30,341 nt of DNA from Bog-159 sp035602155 (GTDB lineage: Bacteria > Acidobacteriota > Terriglobia > Bryobacterales > Bryobacteraceae), in NCBI GenBank assembly GCA_035602155.1, contig DATNMW010000223.1, positions 1 to 30,341 of the forward strand. The letters run 5' to 3'. The position numbers and the translations under genes were made by a program. Below, piece after piece: positions 8,980 through 14,069 of the stretch (position 1 is its first letter; each line of letters begins with the position of its first letter). The notes under the pieces are model-generated. The model was given only the letters and a program-made list of their open reading frames with translations, had not been told where the DNA came from and made no database searches.

Positions 8980-9247
8980 ATGACGATAATCGAGCTTCCC
9001 GATGAGCAAGCGGCGGCGCTGAAGGCGAAGGCGAACGCGGCCGGCCTCACCCTGGAGGCATGGCTCAAGCAGTTGGCGGACGCTGAAACGCGAACCACCA
9101 CCCGCCGAGCGTCCCCTGCAGATGGCTGCCGATATCGTTCTCGACTGCATGCGCGATGTCCCGGCCGAGTCATGGCCACCCAGCCAAGGACGGAGCCAGC
9201 CAGCACGACCACTTACATTTACGGCTGGGCCCAAGCGAGAGGTATGA
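8980..9247 (+). pseudogene. Decayed antitoxin-like gene
   Basis: The first 40 residues (MTIIELPDEQAAALKAKANA, then LEAWLKQLAD) are a ribbon-helix-helix-type antitoxin N-terminus. The family's conserved tail can be found only by changing frame repeatedly: RPLQMAADIVLDCMRDVP in a second frame, AKDGASQHDH in a third, YIYGW back in the first, and PKREV-stop (TGA 9245-9247) in the second. At least three indels are needed, so this is most likely a dead gene. The uninterrupted 94-residue reading to 9264 ends in non-family sequence. No toxin partner remains next to it; the MntA-HepT pair that follows is a different system. Confidence 0.7.
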
Positions 9248-9286
9248 CCGGCTCTCGATGTTGACGCGCGTCGCTGAAGGTAGATC

Positions 9287-9583
9287 ATGAACCGTGAAGA
9301 GATCATAGCCCGCTTGCGGGAGAACGAAGCTGCGCTGCGCAAGCTGGGCGTAGCTCATGCCGCCTTGTTCGGTTCGCGCGCGCGAGGCGATCAACAGCCT
9401 GACAGCGACACCGACATCATGATTGAATTCGATCCCGCGGCCCGCATTACTATTTTCGATTACGCCGGTTTGAAGGATTACATCGCCGCGTTGCTCGACG
9501 GCCACGTGGACGTGGTAAACCGCGACGGGCTGAAGCCTTACGTGAAACCGGCGGCCACGACTGACGCAATCTATGCCTTCTGA
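9287..9583 (+). CDS. mntA: MntA-like nucleotidyltransferase antitoxin
   Basis: A 98-residue minimal nucleotidyltransferase (MNT). It carries the polymerase-beta-type signature G29-S30-R followed by D41-x-D43 (FGSRARGDQQPDSDTDI) and a third acidic residue D75 in HVDVV. In the type VII MntA-HepT toxin-antitoxin system, this enzyme inactivates HepT by adding AMP to a tyrosine. All catalytic residues are present. It overlaps the hepT start by 11 nt, the usual coupled arrangement, with antitoxin first. Confidence 0.88.
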   Translation: MNREEIIARLRENEAALRKLGVAHAALFGSRARGDQQPDSDTDIMIEFDPAARITIFDYAGLKDYIAALLDGHVDVVNRDGLKPYVKPAATTDAIYAF

Positions 9584-9917
9584 CGCCGCCGCGACCGCCC
9601 TGCGCGATATGGAGCACCATATCGCCCTCGCTACCCAATTCGTCGCGAGCCTGGATTACGAGGCTTTTCGAAACGACATACGCACCGTATTTGCCGTGAC
9701 CCGGTGTCTTGAAATCATTTCGGAGGCGTCCCGCCGTCTCCCGGATGAGATGAAAACCCGATATCCGGCGATTGCCTGGAAGAACATGGCCGGCGCCGGC
9801 AACGTCTACCGCCATGACTACGAGGACGTTGCAGCGAAGCTGGTATGGGACACCGTACAACTGGCCTTGCCGCCCCTCAGGGATGTTGTTGCCCGTGAAA
9901 TCGCCGCTCTCGGATAG
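9573..9917 (+). CDS. hepT: HepT-like HEPN-domain toxin
   Basis: A 114-residue all-helical HEPN protein (DUF86 type). HEPN RNases use an R-X4-6-H motif, and HepT extends it to RX4HXY, the tyrosine being the AMP acceptor for MntA. Here the segment is G76-NVYR-H81-D-Y83: His and Tyr are kept, but the leading Arg is Gly. I recall similar GNVYRH forms in other members, so this may be a subfamily trait and not a broken site; R80 next to the His could compensate. HepT of a characterised pair trims tRNA 3' ends, notable beside the tRNA array 1.7 kb away. Translationally coupled to mntA. Confidence 0.85.
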   Translation: MPSDAAATALRDMEHHIALATQFVASLDYEAFRNDIRTVFAVTRCLEIISEASRRLPDEMKTRYPAIAWKNMAGAGNVYRHDYEDVAAKLVWDTVQLALPPLRDVVAREIAALG

Positions 9918-10652
9918 GCCGTCGTCCAGCAGGCTCAAATCCTGCCGCCTTCGGTTGCCTAGGGGCCAAGGCGGAGCGACAGGGCAGCATCACGACAGTC
10001 TAGCCGTCACGAACTCGATCAGCGAGGCAAGATGCGGGGGAAGGCGAGATCCGCCTTGGCTGACTCGCTCGCCTATGCACCCGGAGCACCAGCTTCTGGC
10101 ATTCGCGATCGCGAGACGTCTGCCGTAAAGCGCGAGATATGATAAAGCATGCCCTGGCTCGGAGCCAAACGGCGCGTATATGCCTAGTAGGTACCGTTTC
10201 CAAATTTCGGCTAGGCTTCTGCACTGGCCGAGGCAGTGCGCGTGTTGCCGCGGCGCCGCAGACGCCGAGATGCGCGCCGCCGCAACCAGAACGCGCGGAA
10301 AGCGAGTGGTCCATACGACGACGAGGTGGTGGACCATCCCTTACTGCTCACGGTGCGTCGGTCATATTCGGAAGTACAGGCTGGTTCAGAACAACGTGGC
10401 GGCCATTGAAGTGGATGTAGATGGGTATCGTGTGACCGTCACAATCCAGCGCCACGACGCAACCGCCATTACGGAAGACGAGGCCGAAAGGGCGCTCACT
10501 AAAGCAGGGCCGCTGATATTGGCATTCCAGACGGCGCGTTTCGGCGGCTACCTCTGCAAGCCTGCAAGGTGTCTCGATAAGGGTCCACTTTGCTGAGCCA
10601 ACGTGCAACGCGGGAGGAAATCGCGGGAAAACTTGGAACTACGAGCATGTGG
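9918..10652. other. 735-bp stretch without a supportable gene
   Basis: Open frames here overlap on both strands and none matches a family I know. The most protein-like piece is plus-strand 10387-10596 (VAAIEVDVDGYRVTVTIQ, then EDEAERALTKAGPLILAF), which lacks a start and could be the end of a decayed gene. Seen: that piece only. Otherwise it looks like non-coding or eroded accessory DNA. Confidence 0.4.
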
Positions 10653-11288
10653 TTACGATGGCAACGGGGAGAGCGCGAGGGCAACCTGAGCCTGATCTTC
10701 CGATTCTGAGCGCTTGAGCATACATATAAAGTGTGAAAGATTGTCAAATGAGGCGATGTGATGCTGGTTCAGGAGCGTGATCTTGTTTGTCCAGGCTGCA
10801 ATATCGTCAAAGGTGGCTGGTTTGGTTTGCTGCGTGTTTGCAAATAGCTTTTTCAGGGTGCCACGGTGAAGCCGATCGCCACATGTTCCATAGAGTGTGA
10901 TCAATTCCGTTTTGGTAAGAAAACCCGATTCCAACCTGTCGATATGGAACCGATCCGGACTGATTGTTAGCCGAACTGGATGCGGGTAGAAGTTCGGGTG
11001 CAGCGCCTCTAACCGGCTGAGAATCTTGTCGGCGGACCATTCCTTTTGGAGCTTCGCGGCCTGTGTTTCTATGATTTCTCCGTGAGCGGTCAAGCAGCCC
11101 AAAGCGATCAACTCGCACAGCATCCTAAGCTGCAAATAAGAGAATTCCTGAACCAATGAGGCAGGCAGGCCCGTGCTACCGCCGATTGCTCCAGCGATGC
11201 TGGAGATTCTAATCTTCGCCTCTTCAAGGAGAGCGGCGTATCGATTGATGGCGTCCTGTTGTTGCTTCGTATGTGTGCGCAAGTTCAT
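10653..11288 (-). CDS. Conserved hypothetical protein, 211 aa
   Basis: A mostly helical soluble protein with no signal peptide or membrane span. Recognisable blocks are LVQEFSYLQLRMLCELIALG, a HGEI turn, LHPNFYPHPVRL, and LYGTCGDRLHRGTLKKL. I recall similar proteins in diverse bacteria, but no function. Base composition is less GC-rich than in the neighbours, which suggests transfer. The ATG at 11288 lies 3 nt after the stop of the integrase fragment on the same strand, so in the intact state the two were probably co-translated, making this a likely cargo gene of an integrated element. Confidence 0.65.
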   Translation of the reverse strand: MNLRTHTKQQQDAINRYAALLEEAKIRISSIAGAIGGSTGLPASLVQEFSYLQLRMLCELIALGCLTAHGEIIETQAAKLQKEWSADKILSRLEALHPNFYPHPVRLTISPDRFHIDRLESGFLTKTELITLYGTCGDRLHRGTLKKLFANTQQTKPATFDDIAAWTNKITLLNQHHIASFDNLSHFICMLKRSESEDQAQVALALSPLPS

Positions 11289-11291
11289 GAT

Positions 11292-11436
11292 TCAAATCCC
11301 AATCCGCTCCGCTTCATCAAGGCTCACGTCATCGTTGCGCCGATGGATAGAGACCCGTCATTTTCGCGTTCGGATGCCCGGCCATGAGTTGCGCGACCTC
11401 GATACGGCCGCCATTGCTCGGGTAATCGGTTATGCC
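11292..11436 (-). pseudogene. Tyrosine integrase, 3'-terminal remnant
   Basis: Minus-strand reading gives GITDYPSNGG, IEVAQLMAGHPNAKMTGLY, then in the next frame RRNDDVSLDEAERIGI and TGA at 11294-11292. This is the C-terminal end of a XerC/D-like phage integrase: normal members read LYDRRND here, with the catalytic Tyr in the LY. A one-base shift directly after the Tyr (near 11342) and loss of everything upstream of GITDY show that the gene is dead. It lies about 215 bp downstream of the last tRNA gene of the array, as expected for an element integrated at a tRNA 3' end. Confidence 0.75.
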
Positions 11437-11623
11437 CCAGGATCCCGCCGAGAGCGCCGAGATCGCGGGCGCGCTGCCGTGATCGTCTCGATTGTGCTAC
11501 CGTCGACGTGTCCCGTGTACGCCTAATCATTCCGTTGCATCTGATCCTACGCGATACTACCAGGCGCTGCCGAGCCGGAGAGGCGAGCCTCCGCCCGCCT
11601 GCGCCGACAAGAGTGTCAGCGCG

Positions 11624-11641
11624 GCAGGTATGAGTACCTGC
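11624..11641. other. Perfect 7-bp inverted repeat downstream of the tRNA array
   Basis: GCAGGTA-TGAG-TACCTGC, 11 nt past the CCA end of tRNA-Arg(TCT). No T-tract follows on the minus strand, so it is not a standard terminator. It could be a processing hairpin or part of an old recombination site. Confidence 0.4.
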
Positions 11642-11651
11642 GCCACGACTC

Positions 11652-11726
11652 TGGAAGGCGCGGGCAGACTCGAACTGCCATCCCCGGTTTAGAAGACCAG
11701 TGTCTTGTCCCTTGGACGACGCGCCC
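11652..11726 (-). tRNA. tRNA-Arg(TCT)
   Basis: Acceptor GGGCGCG/CGCGCCT, anticodon stem CTGGT/ACCGG with loop CTTCTAA, T-arm GGCAG-TTCGAGT-CTGCC, encoded CCA. Discriminator T is odd for Arg. Last gene of the array. Confidence 0.85.
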
Positions 11727-11733
11727 TCGATGA

Positions 11734-11808
11734 TGGGGGGCCTGCGCGGACTCGAGCCGCGATCCCAGGTTTAGGAACCGGTACCTTATCCCGTTAGACG
11801 ACAGGCCC
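11734..11808 (-). tRNA. tRNA-Arg(CCT), imperfect anticodon stem
   Basis: Acceptor GGGCCTG/CAGGCCC, T-arm CGCGG-CTCGAGT-CCGCG, encoded CCA. The anticodon arm (CCGGTTCCTAAACCTGG) does not form five clean pairs: one base is unpaired or the loop is short. CCT is the natural reading beside Arg(TCT); reading the loop as TCCTAAA would instead place CTA in the anticodon, without T33. Possibly non-functional. Confidence 0.6.
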
Positions 11809-11821
11809 GTACCAGTCAAAA

Positions 11822-11897
11822 TGGTGGGAGCGGTCGGGCTCGAACCGACCCTGGCCGGATTAAAAGTCCGGTGCCTCGCCACCTAGGCATCGCTCCC
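11822..11897 (-). tRNA. tRNA-Lys(TTT)
   Basis: Acceptor GGGAGCG/CGCTCCC, anticodon stem CCGGA/TCCGG with loop CTTTTAA, T-arm GTCGG-TTCGAGC-CCGAC, discriminator A, encoded CCA. Clean cloverleaf. Confidence 0.92.
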
Positions 11898-11905
11898 TTC
11901 GAAAT

Positions 11906-11982
11906 TGGTGCCGGGCCTGAGAATCGAACTCAACTGTGCTGGTTTGTAGGACCAGTCTCCGCGACCAGCGGAGTTGCCCGGC
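11906..11982 (-). tRNA. tRNA-Val(TAC), C33
   Basis: Acceptor GCCGGGC/GCCCGGC, unusual 5-bp D-stem CTCCG/CGGAG, anticodon stem CTGGT/ACCAG with loop CCTACAA, T-arm TTGAG-TTCGATT-CTCAG, discriminator A, encoded CCA. Position 33 is C, not the near-universal T, and position 8 is A. Confidence 0.75.
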
Positions 11983-11992
11983 ATGCAAGAAA

Positions 11993-12068
11993 TGGCTCTG
12001 GGGGCAGGATTCGAACCTGCGCGTTTCCCGGTTAACAGCCGGGCGCATTGCCGCTTTGCTACCCCAGA
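11993..12068 (-). tRNA. tRNA-Asn(GTT)
   Basis: Acceptor TCTGGGG/CCCCAGA, anticodon stem CCCGG/CCGGG with loop CTGTTAA, T-arm GCAGG-TTCGAAT-CCTGC, discriminator G as expected for Asn, encoded CCA. Clean cloverleaf. Confidence 0.93.
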
Positions 12069-12075
12069 ACAAACT

Positions 12076-12151
12076 TGGTGGGTGCGGAGCGAATCGAACG
12101 CTCTGCCTGACGGTTAAGAGCCGCCTGCTCATCCTGATGAGCTTCGCACCC
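12076..12151 (-). tRNA. tRNA-Lys(CTT)
   Basis: Acceptor GGGTGCG/CGCACCC, anticodon stem GGCGG/CCGTC with loop CTCTTAA, T-arm GAGCG-TTCGATT-CGCTC, discriminator A, encoded CCA. Second Lys isoacceptor of the array. Confidence 0.9.
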
Positions 12152-12153
12152 GG

Positions 12154-12226
12154 TAGGGTAGGCCGGAATTGAACCGGCTATCACCTGATTGAAAGTCAGG
12201 GCACTCGTCCGATCGTGCTCTACCCC
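12154..12226 (-). tRNA. tRNA-Glu(TTC)
   Basis: Acceptor GGGGTAG/CTACCCT, anticodon stem CCTGA/TCAGG with loop CTTTCAA, T-arm GCCGG-TTCAATT-CCGGC, discriminator A. The next bases read CCG, whose final G is the first base of tRNA-Lys(CTT): the CCA is not complete, and only 2 nt separate the genes. Confidence 0.88.
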
Positions 12227-12237
12227 GCGAAAAAAAC

Positions 12238-12315
12238 TGGCGCGATGGAAGGGAGTCGAACCCATCTGGTCCCGATAGACAATCGGGCGCCTTTGCCGCT
12301 CGGCCACCACCGCGC
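12238..12315 (-). tRNA. tRNA-Asp(GTC), imperfect
   Basis: Acceptor GCGCGGT/ATCGCGC, anticodon stem CCCGA/TCGGG with loop TTGTCTA. The T-arm (ATGGG-TTCGACT-CCCTT) has a mismatch and one or two extra bases before the acceptor strand; the CCA overlaps the acceptor end with no separate discriminator. D-arm (TGGCCGAGCGG) resembles class II tRNAs, but the variable loop is short. May be impaired. Confidence 0.65.
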
Positions 12316-12320
12316 AAACT

Positions 12321-12397
12321 TGGTCCAGCCCTCCGGATTCGAACCGGAATTTCAGCGTTCGGAGCGCTGCGTCCTCTCCCGCTTGGACGAAGGCCGG
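12321..12397 (-). tRNA. tRNA-Arg(CCG)
   Basis: Acceptor CCGGCCT/GGGCTGG (two wobbles), D-stem GTCC/GGAC, anticodon stem CAGCG/CGCTG with loop CTCCGAA, T-arm TCCGG-TTCGAAT-CCGGA, discriminator A, encoded CCA. Confidence 0.9.
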
Positions 12398-12399
12398 GT

Positions 12400-12474
12400 T
12401 GGTACGGGTATGCCGACTCGAACGGCAATCTGAACGTTCGTAGCGTTCGATCCTGTCCCTTGAACGATACCCGC
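12400..12474 (-). tRNA. tRNA-Arg(ACG)
   Basis: Acceptor GCGGGTA/TACCCGT, anticodon stem GAACG/CGTTC with loop CTACGAA, T-arm TGCCG-TTCGAGT-CGGCA, discriminator A, encoded CCA. The A34 would need deamination to inosine by TadA to read CGC and CGA. Two nt from Arg(CCG). Confidence 0.92.
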
Positions 12475-12491
12475 TTAAAGCATTTTCAAAA

Positions 12492-12567
12492 TGGCAGCCG
12501 GGGATGGACTCGAACCATCGACATCTGCTGTCAGAGAGCAGCGTCCTAGCCGCTGAACGACCCGGCT
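12492..12567 (-). tRNA. tRNA-Gln(CTG)
   Basis: Acceptor AGCCGGG/CCCGGCT, anticodon stem CTGCT/AGCAG with loop CTCTGAC, T-arm GATGG-TTCGAGT-CCATC, discriminator G as expected for Gln, encoded CCA. Confidence 0.92.
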
Positions 12568-12568
12568 G

Positions 12569-12642
12569 TGGCTGGGAGGGAGCGAATCGAACGCCCGAAG
12601 TCAGCTTCAAAGACTGACGGCTTGCCACTAACCGACCTCCCA
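12569..12642 (-). tRNA. tRNA-Gln(TTG)
   Basis: Acceptor TGGGAGG/CCTCCCA, anticodon stem TCAGT/GCTGA with loop CTTTGAA, T-arm GGGCG-TTCGATT-CGCTC, discriminator G, encoded CCA. One nt from Gln(CTG). Confidence 0.92.
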
Positions 12643-12661
12643 ATAACATCACGCCAAAAAT

Positions 12662-12737
12662 TGGGTTGACCGGAGAAAATCGAACTCTCGTGGCAGGAGT
12701 CACAGCCCTGCGCCTAAGCCACTCGGCCACGGCCAAC
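12662..12737 (-). tRNA. tRNA-His(GTG)
   Basis: Acceptor TTGGCCG/CGGTCAA, encoded G-1 (plus-strand C at 12737) opposite discriminator C73, the His identity pair. Anticodon stem CAGGG/TCCTG with loop CTGTGAC, T-arm GAGAG-TTCGATT-TTCTC, encoded CCA. Confidence 0.92.
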
Positions 12738-12742
12738 ATAAC

Positions 12743-12818
12743 TGGTGGCGGGACTCCGAATCGAACGGAGATGACCTGGGCTTCAGCCAAGCGCCGTGAC
12801 CACATAGGCTATCCCGCC
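12743..12818 (-). tRNA. tRNA-Phe(GAA)
   Basis: Acceptor GGCGGGA/TCCCGCC, anticodon stem CTTGG/CCAGG with loop CTGAAGC, T-arm CTCCG-TTCGATT-CGGAG, discriminator A, encoded CCA. Confidence 0.92.
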
Positions 12819-12843
12819 TGCAACTTGAGACACACTTACAAAT

Positions 12844-12920
12844 TGGTTGCGGAGGTGCGATTCGAACGCACGTCTTTGGCTTATGAGACCAAGCTGGAAC
12901 CGTCTCCAGTCTACTCCGCA
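12844..12920 (-). tRNA. tRNA-Met(CAT), elongator-type or Ile-lysidine
   Basis: Acceptor TGCGGAG/CTCCGCA with a paired first position, so not an initiator. Anticodon stem TTGGT/GCCAA with loop CTCATAA, D-stem CTGGA/TCCAG, T-arm GTGCG-TTCGAAT-CGCAC, discriminator A, encoded CCA. Met versus TilS-modified Ile(CAT) cannot be settled by eye. Confidence 0.9.
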
Positions 12921-12936
12921 ATAACTCTTACAAAAA

Positions 12937-13011
12937 TGGTTCCGGCAGATGGAATCGAACCATCTCCCTATCGGTTATCGGCCGATCGCTCGCCCGGAGA
13001 GCCTTGCCGGA
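12937..13011 (-). tRNA. tRNA-Ile(GAT), C33
   Basis: Acceptor TCCGGCA/TGCCGGA, D-stem GCTC/GAGC, anticodon stem ATCGG/CCGAT with loop CCGATAA, T-arm GATGG-TTCGATT-CCATC, discriminator A, encoded CCA. Position 33 is C. Confidence 0.82.
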
Positions 13012-13012
13012 A

Positions 13013-13086
13013 TGGAGCCGGTGCTGGGAGTCGAACCCGGATCGGCCGCCTACCGTGCGGCTGCTCTGCCTTTGAGCTACACCGGC
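13013..13086 (-). tRNA. tRNA-Thr(GGT), C33
   Basis: Acceptor GCCGGTG/CACCGGC, D-stem GCTC/GAGC, anticodon stem GCCGC/GCGGC with loop ACGGTAG, T-arm CCGGG-TTCGACT-CCCAG (one mismatch), discriminator T, encoded CCA. Position 33 is C. One nt from Ile(GAT). Confidence 0.8.
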
Positions 13087-13160
13087 TGGAGCGAGTGCGG
13101 AGAATCGAACTCCGTTGGCCGGACTGGCAATCCGGCGCTCAACCAATAAGCCACACCCGC
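13087..13160 (-). tRNA. tRNA-Gly(GCC)
   Basis: Acceptor GCGGGTG/CACTCGC, D-stem GCTT/GAGC, anticodon stem CCGGA/TCCGG with loop TTGCCAG, T-arm CGGAG-TTCGATT-CTCCG, discriminator T as expected for Gly, encoded CCA. Abuts tRNA-Thr with zero spacing. Confidence 0.92.
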
Positions 13161-13168
13161 GAAACTAT

Positions 13169-13202
13169 TGGAGCGGACGGAGATAATCGAAACCACGCCC
13201 GC
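13169..13202 (-). pseudogene. Internally deleted tRNA-Gly-like gene (acceptor minihelix)
   Basis: 34 nt: GCGGGCG-TGG, then TTTCGATTATCTC, then CGTCCGC-T-CCA. The two acceptor strands pair over 7 bp, the discriminator is T and CCA is encoded, all closely like the adjacent tRNA-Gly(GCC), but the D-arm, anticodon arm and half of the T-arm are missing. Most likely a deletion remnant of a second Gly gene. Confidence 0.7.
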
Positions 13203-13231
13203 TCGGAACCTAAGTCAAGTTGTCAAAGAAC

Positions 13232-13308
13232 TGGTCGGGGACCCCGGATTCGAACCGGGAGTCTCTTGCTTCCAGGGCAAGCGGGTTAAGCCGTTTCCCA
13301 AGTCCCCG
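13232..13308 (-). tRNA. tRNA-Pro(TGG), C33, first gene of the array
   Basis: Acceptor CGGGGAC/GTCCCCG, D-stem GGG/CCC, anticodon stem CTTGC/GCAAG with loop CCTGGAA, T-arm TCCCGG-TTCGAAT-CCGGG type, discriminator A, encoded CCA. Position 33 is C. Confidence 0.85.
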
Positions 13309-13315
13309 AAAAACT

Positions 13316-13348
13316 AAAAAAGGGGGTGACCACTTGGTGGCCACCCCC
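13316..13348 (-). terminator. Intrinsic terminator (or attenuator) just upstream of the tRNA array
   Basis: Minus strand: stem GGGGGTGGCCA / TGGTCACCCCC (11 bp, one G-U), loop CCAAG, then six T. It would end transcripts from the MerR gene. Its last T is 7 nt from the first base of tRNA-Pro. Confidence 0.85.
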
Positions 13349-13474
13349 TTTCTGAAAATCGGAATGTTATTCCAAGTTCCGGTTAGGTAGCCCCCCACGC
13401 ATCCGTATTGACGCGCTCCTGCCGCATGGCTTGCGGTTTAGTGCCGAAATGGATAACTGGTCTCACGCAATTAA

Positions 13475-13504
13475 ATTCTAGCTTACTCAGTGTAGAGAGC
13501 GCAA
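13475..13504 (-). promoter_or_regulatory. Candidate sigma70 promoter directed at the tRNA array
   Basis: Minus strand TTGCGC, 18-nt spacer, TAGAAT, just past the merR stop codon and pointing to the array. It is the best match in the gap, but its transcripts would have to pass the terminator at 13316-13348. Confidence 0.4.
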
Positions 13505-13507
13505 GTA

Positions 13508-13930
13508 TTATTTTCGATTCTTAATGACTTCGGCGATTACCTGGCTGCGCAGAATCGACGCACCGCATTGATCCACGGTGTCGCACCGGCAACGTGCCTG
13601 CAAGCGGTAGAGCACTTCCTGCATGCTCCGGATGCGTTCCATCGCGGCATCGAGTTCCGTGAGCTTCTTGCCGGCCAGTTTCCGCCACCGCTCCGAGATC
13701 GAGTTGCGTTTCCCTAGGCCGCAAAATAGTTCCCGGACCTCATCGAGCGTTAAGCCGACTTCCTGCGCCCGCCGCAGCACGGCCAGCCGGTGGACAATGC
13801 CGCTGTGGTATCGCCGCTGTCCGCTCACGCGCAGCGCGGAAGGCAATATGCCGTTTTGTTCGTAGTAGCGAATTGCGGAGGGACGCAGCCCCGCCTGACG
13901 TGCGACTTCCGATATCGATAGCAGTCCCAT
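13508..13930 (-). CDS. MerR-family regulator with SoxR-like cysteines
   Basis: A 140-residue MerR-type activator. Residues 4-70 are the winged HTH (ISEVARQAGLRPSAIRYYEQ, then GQRRYHSGIVHRLAVL), followed by the dimerisation helix about 77-112. The C-terminal segment has C114-R-C116-x5-C122. SoxR binds its [2Fe-2S] cluster through C-x2-C-x-C-x5-C; three of the four cysteines are present in that spacing, and the first position is Q111. A metal- or redox-sensing role is therefore plausible, but a SoxR cluster is unlikely in that form. The ATG at 13930 is used because the extra 18 residues of the longer ORF are not family sequence. Divergent from a MerR-type promoter at 13999-14029. Confidence 0.85.
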   Translation of the reverse strand: MGLLSISEVARQAGLRPSAIRYYEQNGILPSALRVSGQRRYHSGIVHRLAVLRRAQEVGLTLDEVRELFCGLGKRNSISERWRKLAGKKLTELDAAMERIRSMQEVLYRLQARCRCDTVDQCGASILRSQVIAEVIKNRK

Positions 13931-13998
13931 CCGTCGATTATAGGACGCTGGCATCAACGCCTTCGCGCAAGAGCAAGAAAACACTTATAAAATAGCGC

Positions 13999-14029
13999 TT
14001 GCGTTAAAGTCGACTTGAATATGTATGAT
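13999..14029 (+). promoter_or_regulatory. MerR-type promoter with 19-bp spacer and SoxR-like dyad
   Basis: TTGCGT, a 19-nt spacer, TATGAT. The spacer holds the perfect palindrome AAGTCGACTT (14007-14016). Over-long 19-bp spacers with a dyad inside are the hallmark of promoters activated by MerR proteins; the dyad resembles the SoxR box core. The divergent merR gene is the expected regulator. Confidence 0.65.
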
Positions 14030-14069
14030 CTGACTGTGGGCCGCATCGCCGCCCGCGGAAAGAGGTCAA

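Larger units (their letters stand above)
13309..13507. other. Leader region between merR and the tRNA array
   Basis: No gene. Besides the terminator and promoter entries, it has a small perfect hairpin GGAAT-GTT-ATTCC at 13361-13373. If transcription starts near 13465, this is a leader of about 150 nt ending in the terminator. Confidence 0.5.

Noticed and set aside
10180..10596. 138-residue plus-strand frame and 10348-10608 minus-strand frame
   Set aside because: No family recognised, no ribosome site, and they contradict each other; only the 3' piece looks protein-like.
11734..11808. Suppressor tRNA reading TAG (loop TCCTAAA with CTA)
   Set aside because: That register breaks T33 and leaves a mismatched stem end; Arg(CCT) beside Arg(TCT) is simpler, although the gene is irregular.
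12059..13289. Long open frames across 12059-12805 (minus) and 12666-13289 (plus)
   Set aside because: They run through the tRNA genes; repeated RFES/TEFDS-like and SNR-like peptides are translations of T-arms.
13316..13348. T-box riboswitch, because GGGTGG lies in a hairpin before tRNAs
   Set aside because: The T-box core (GGNACCGCG type) is missing and the hairpin is a simple symmetric terminator.
13505..13930. MerR as a true SoxR
   Set aside because: The first of four cluster cysteines is Gln, so a SoxR [2Fe-2S] site is not supported.
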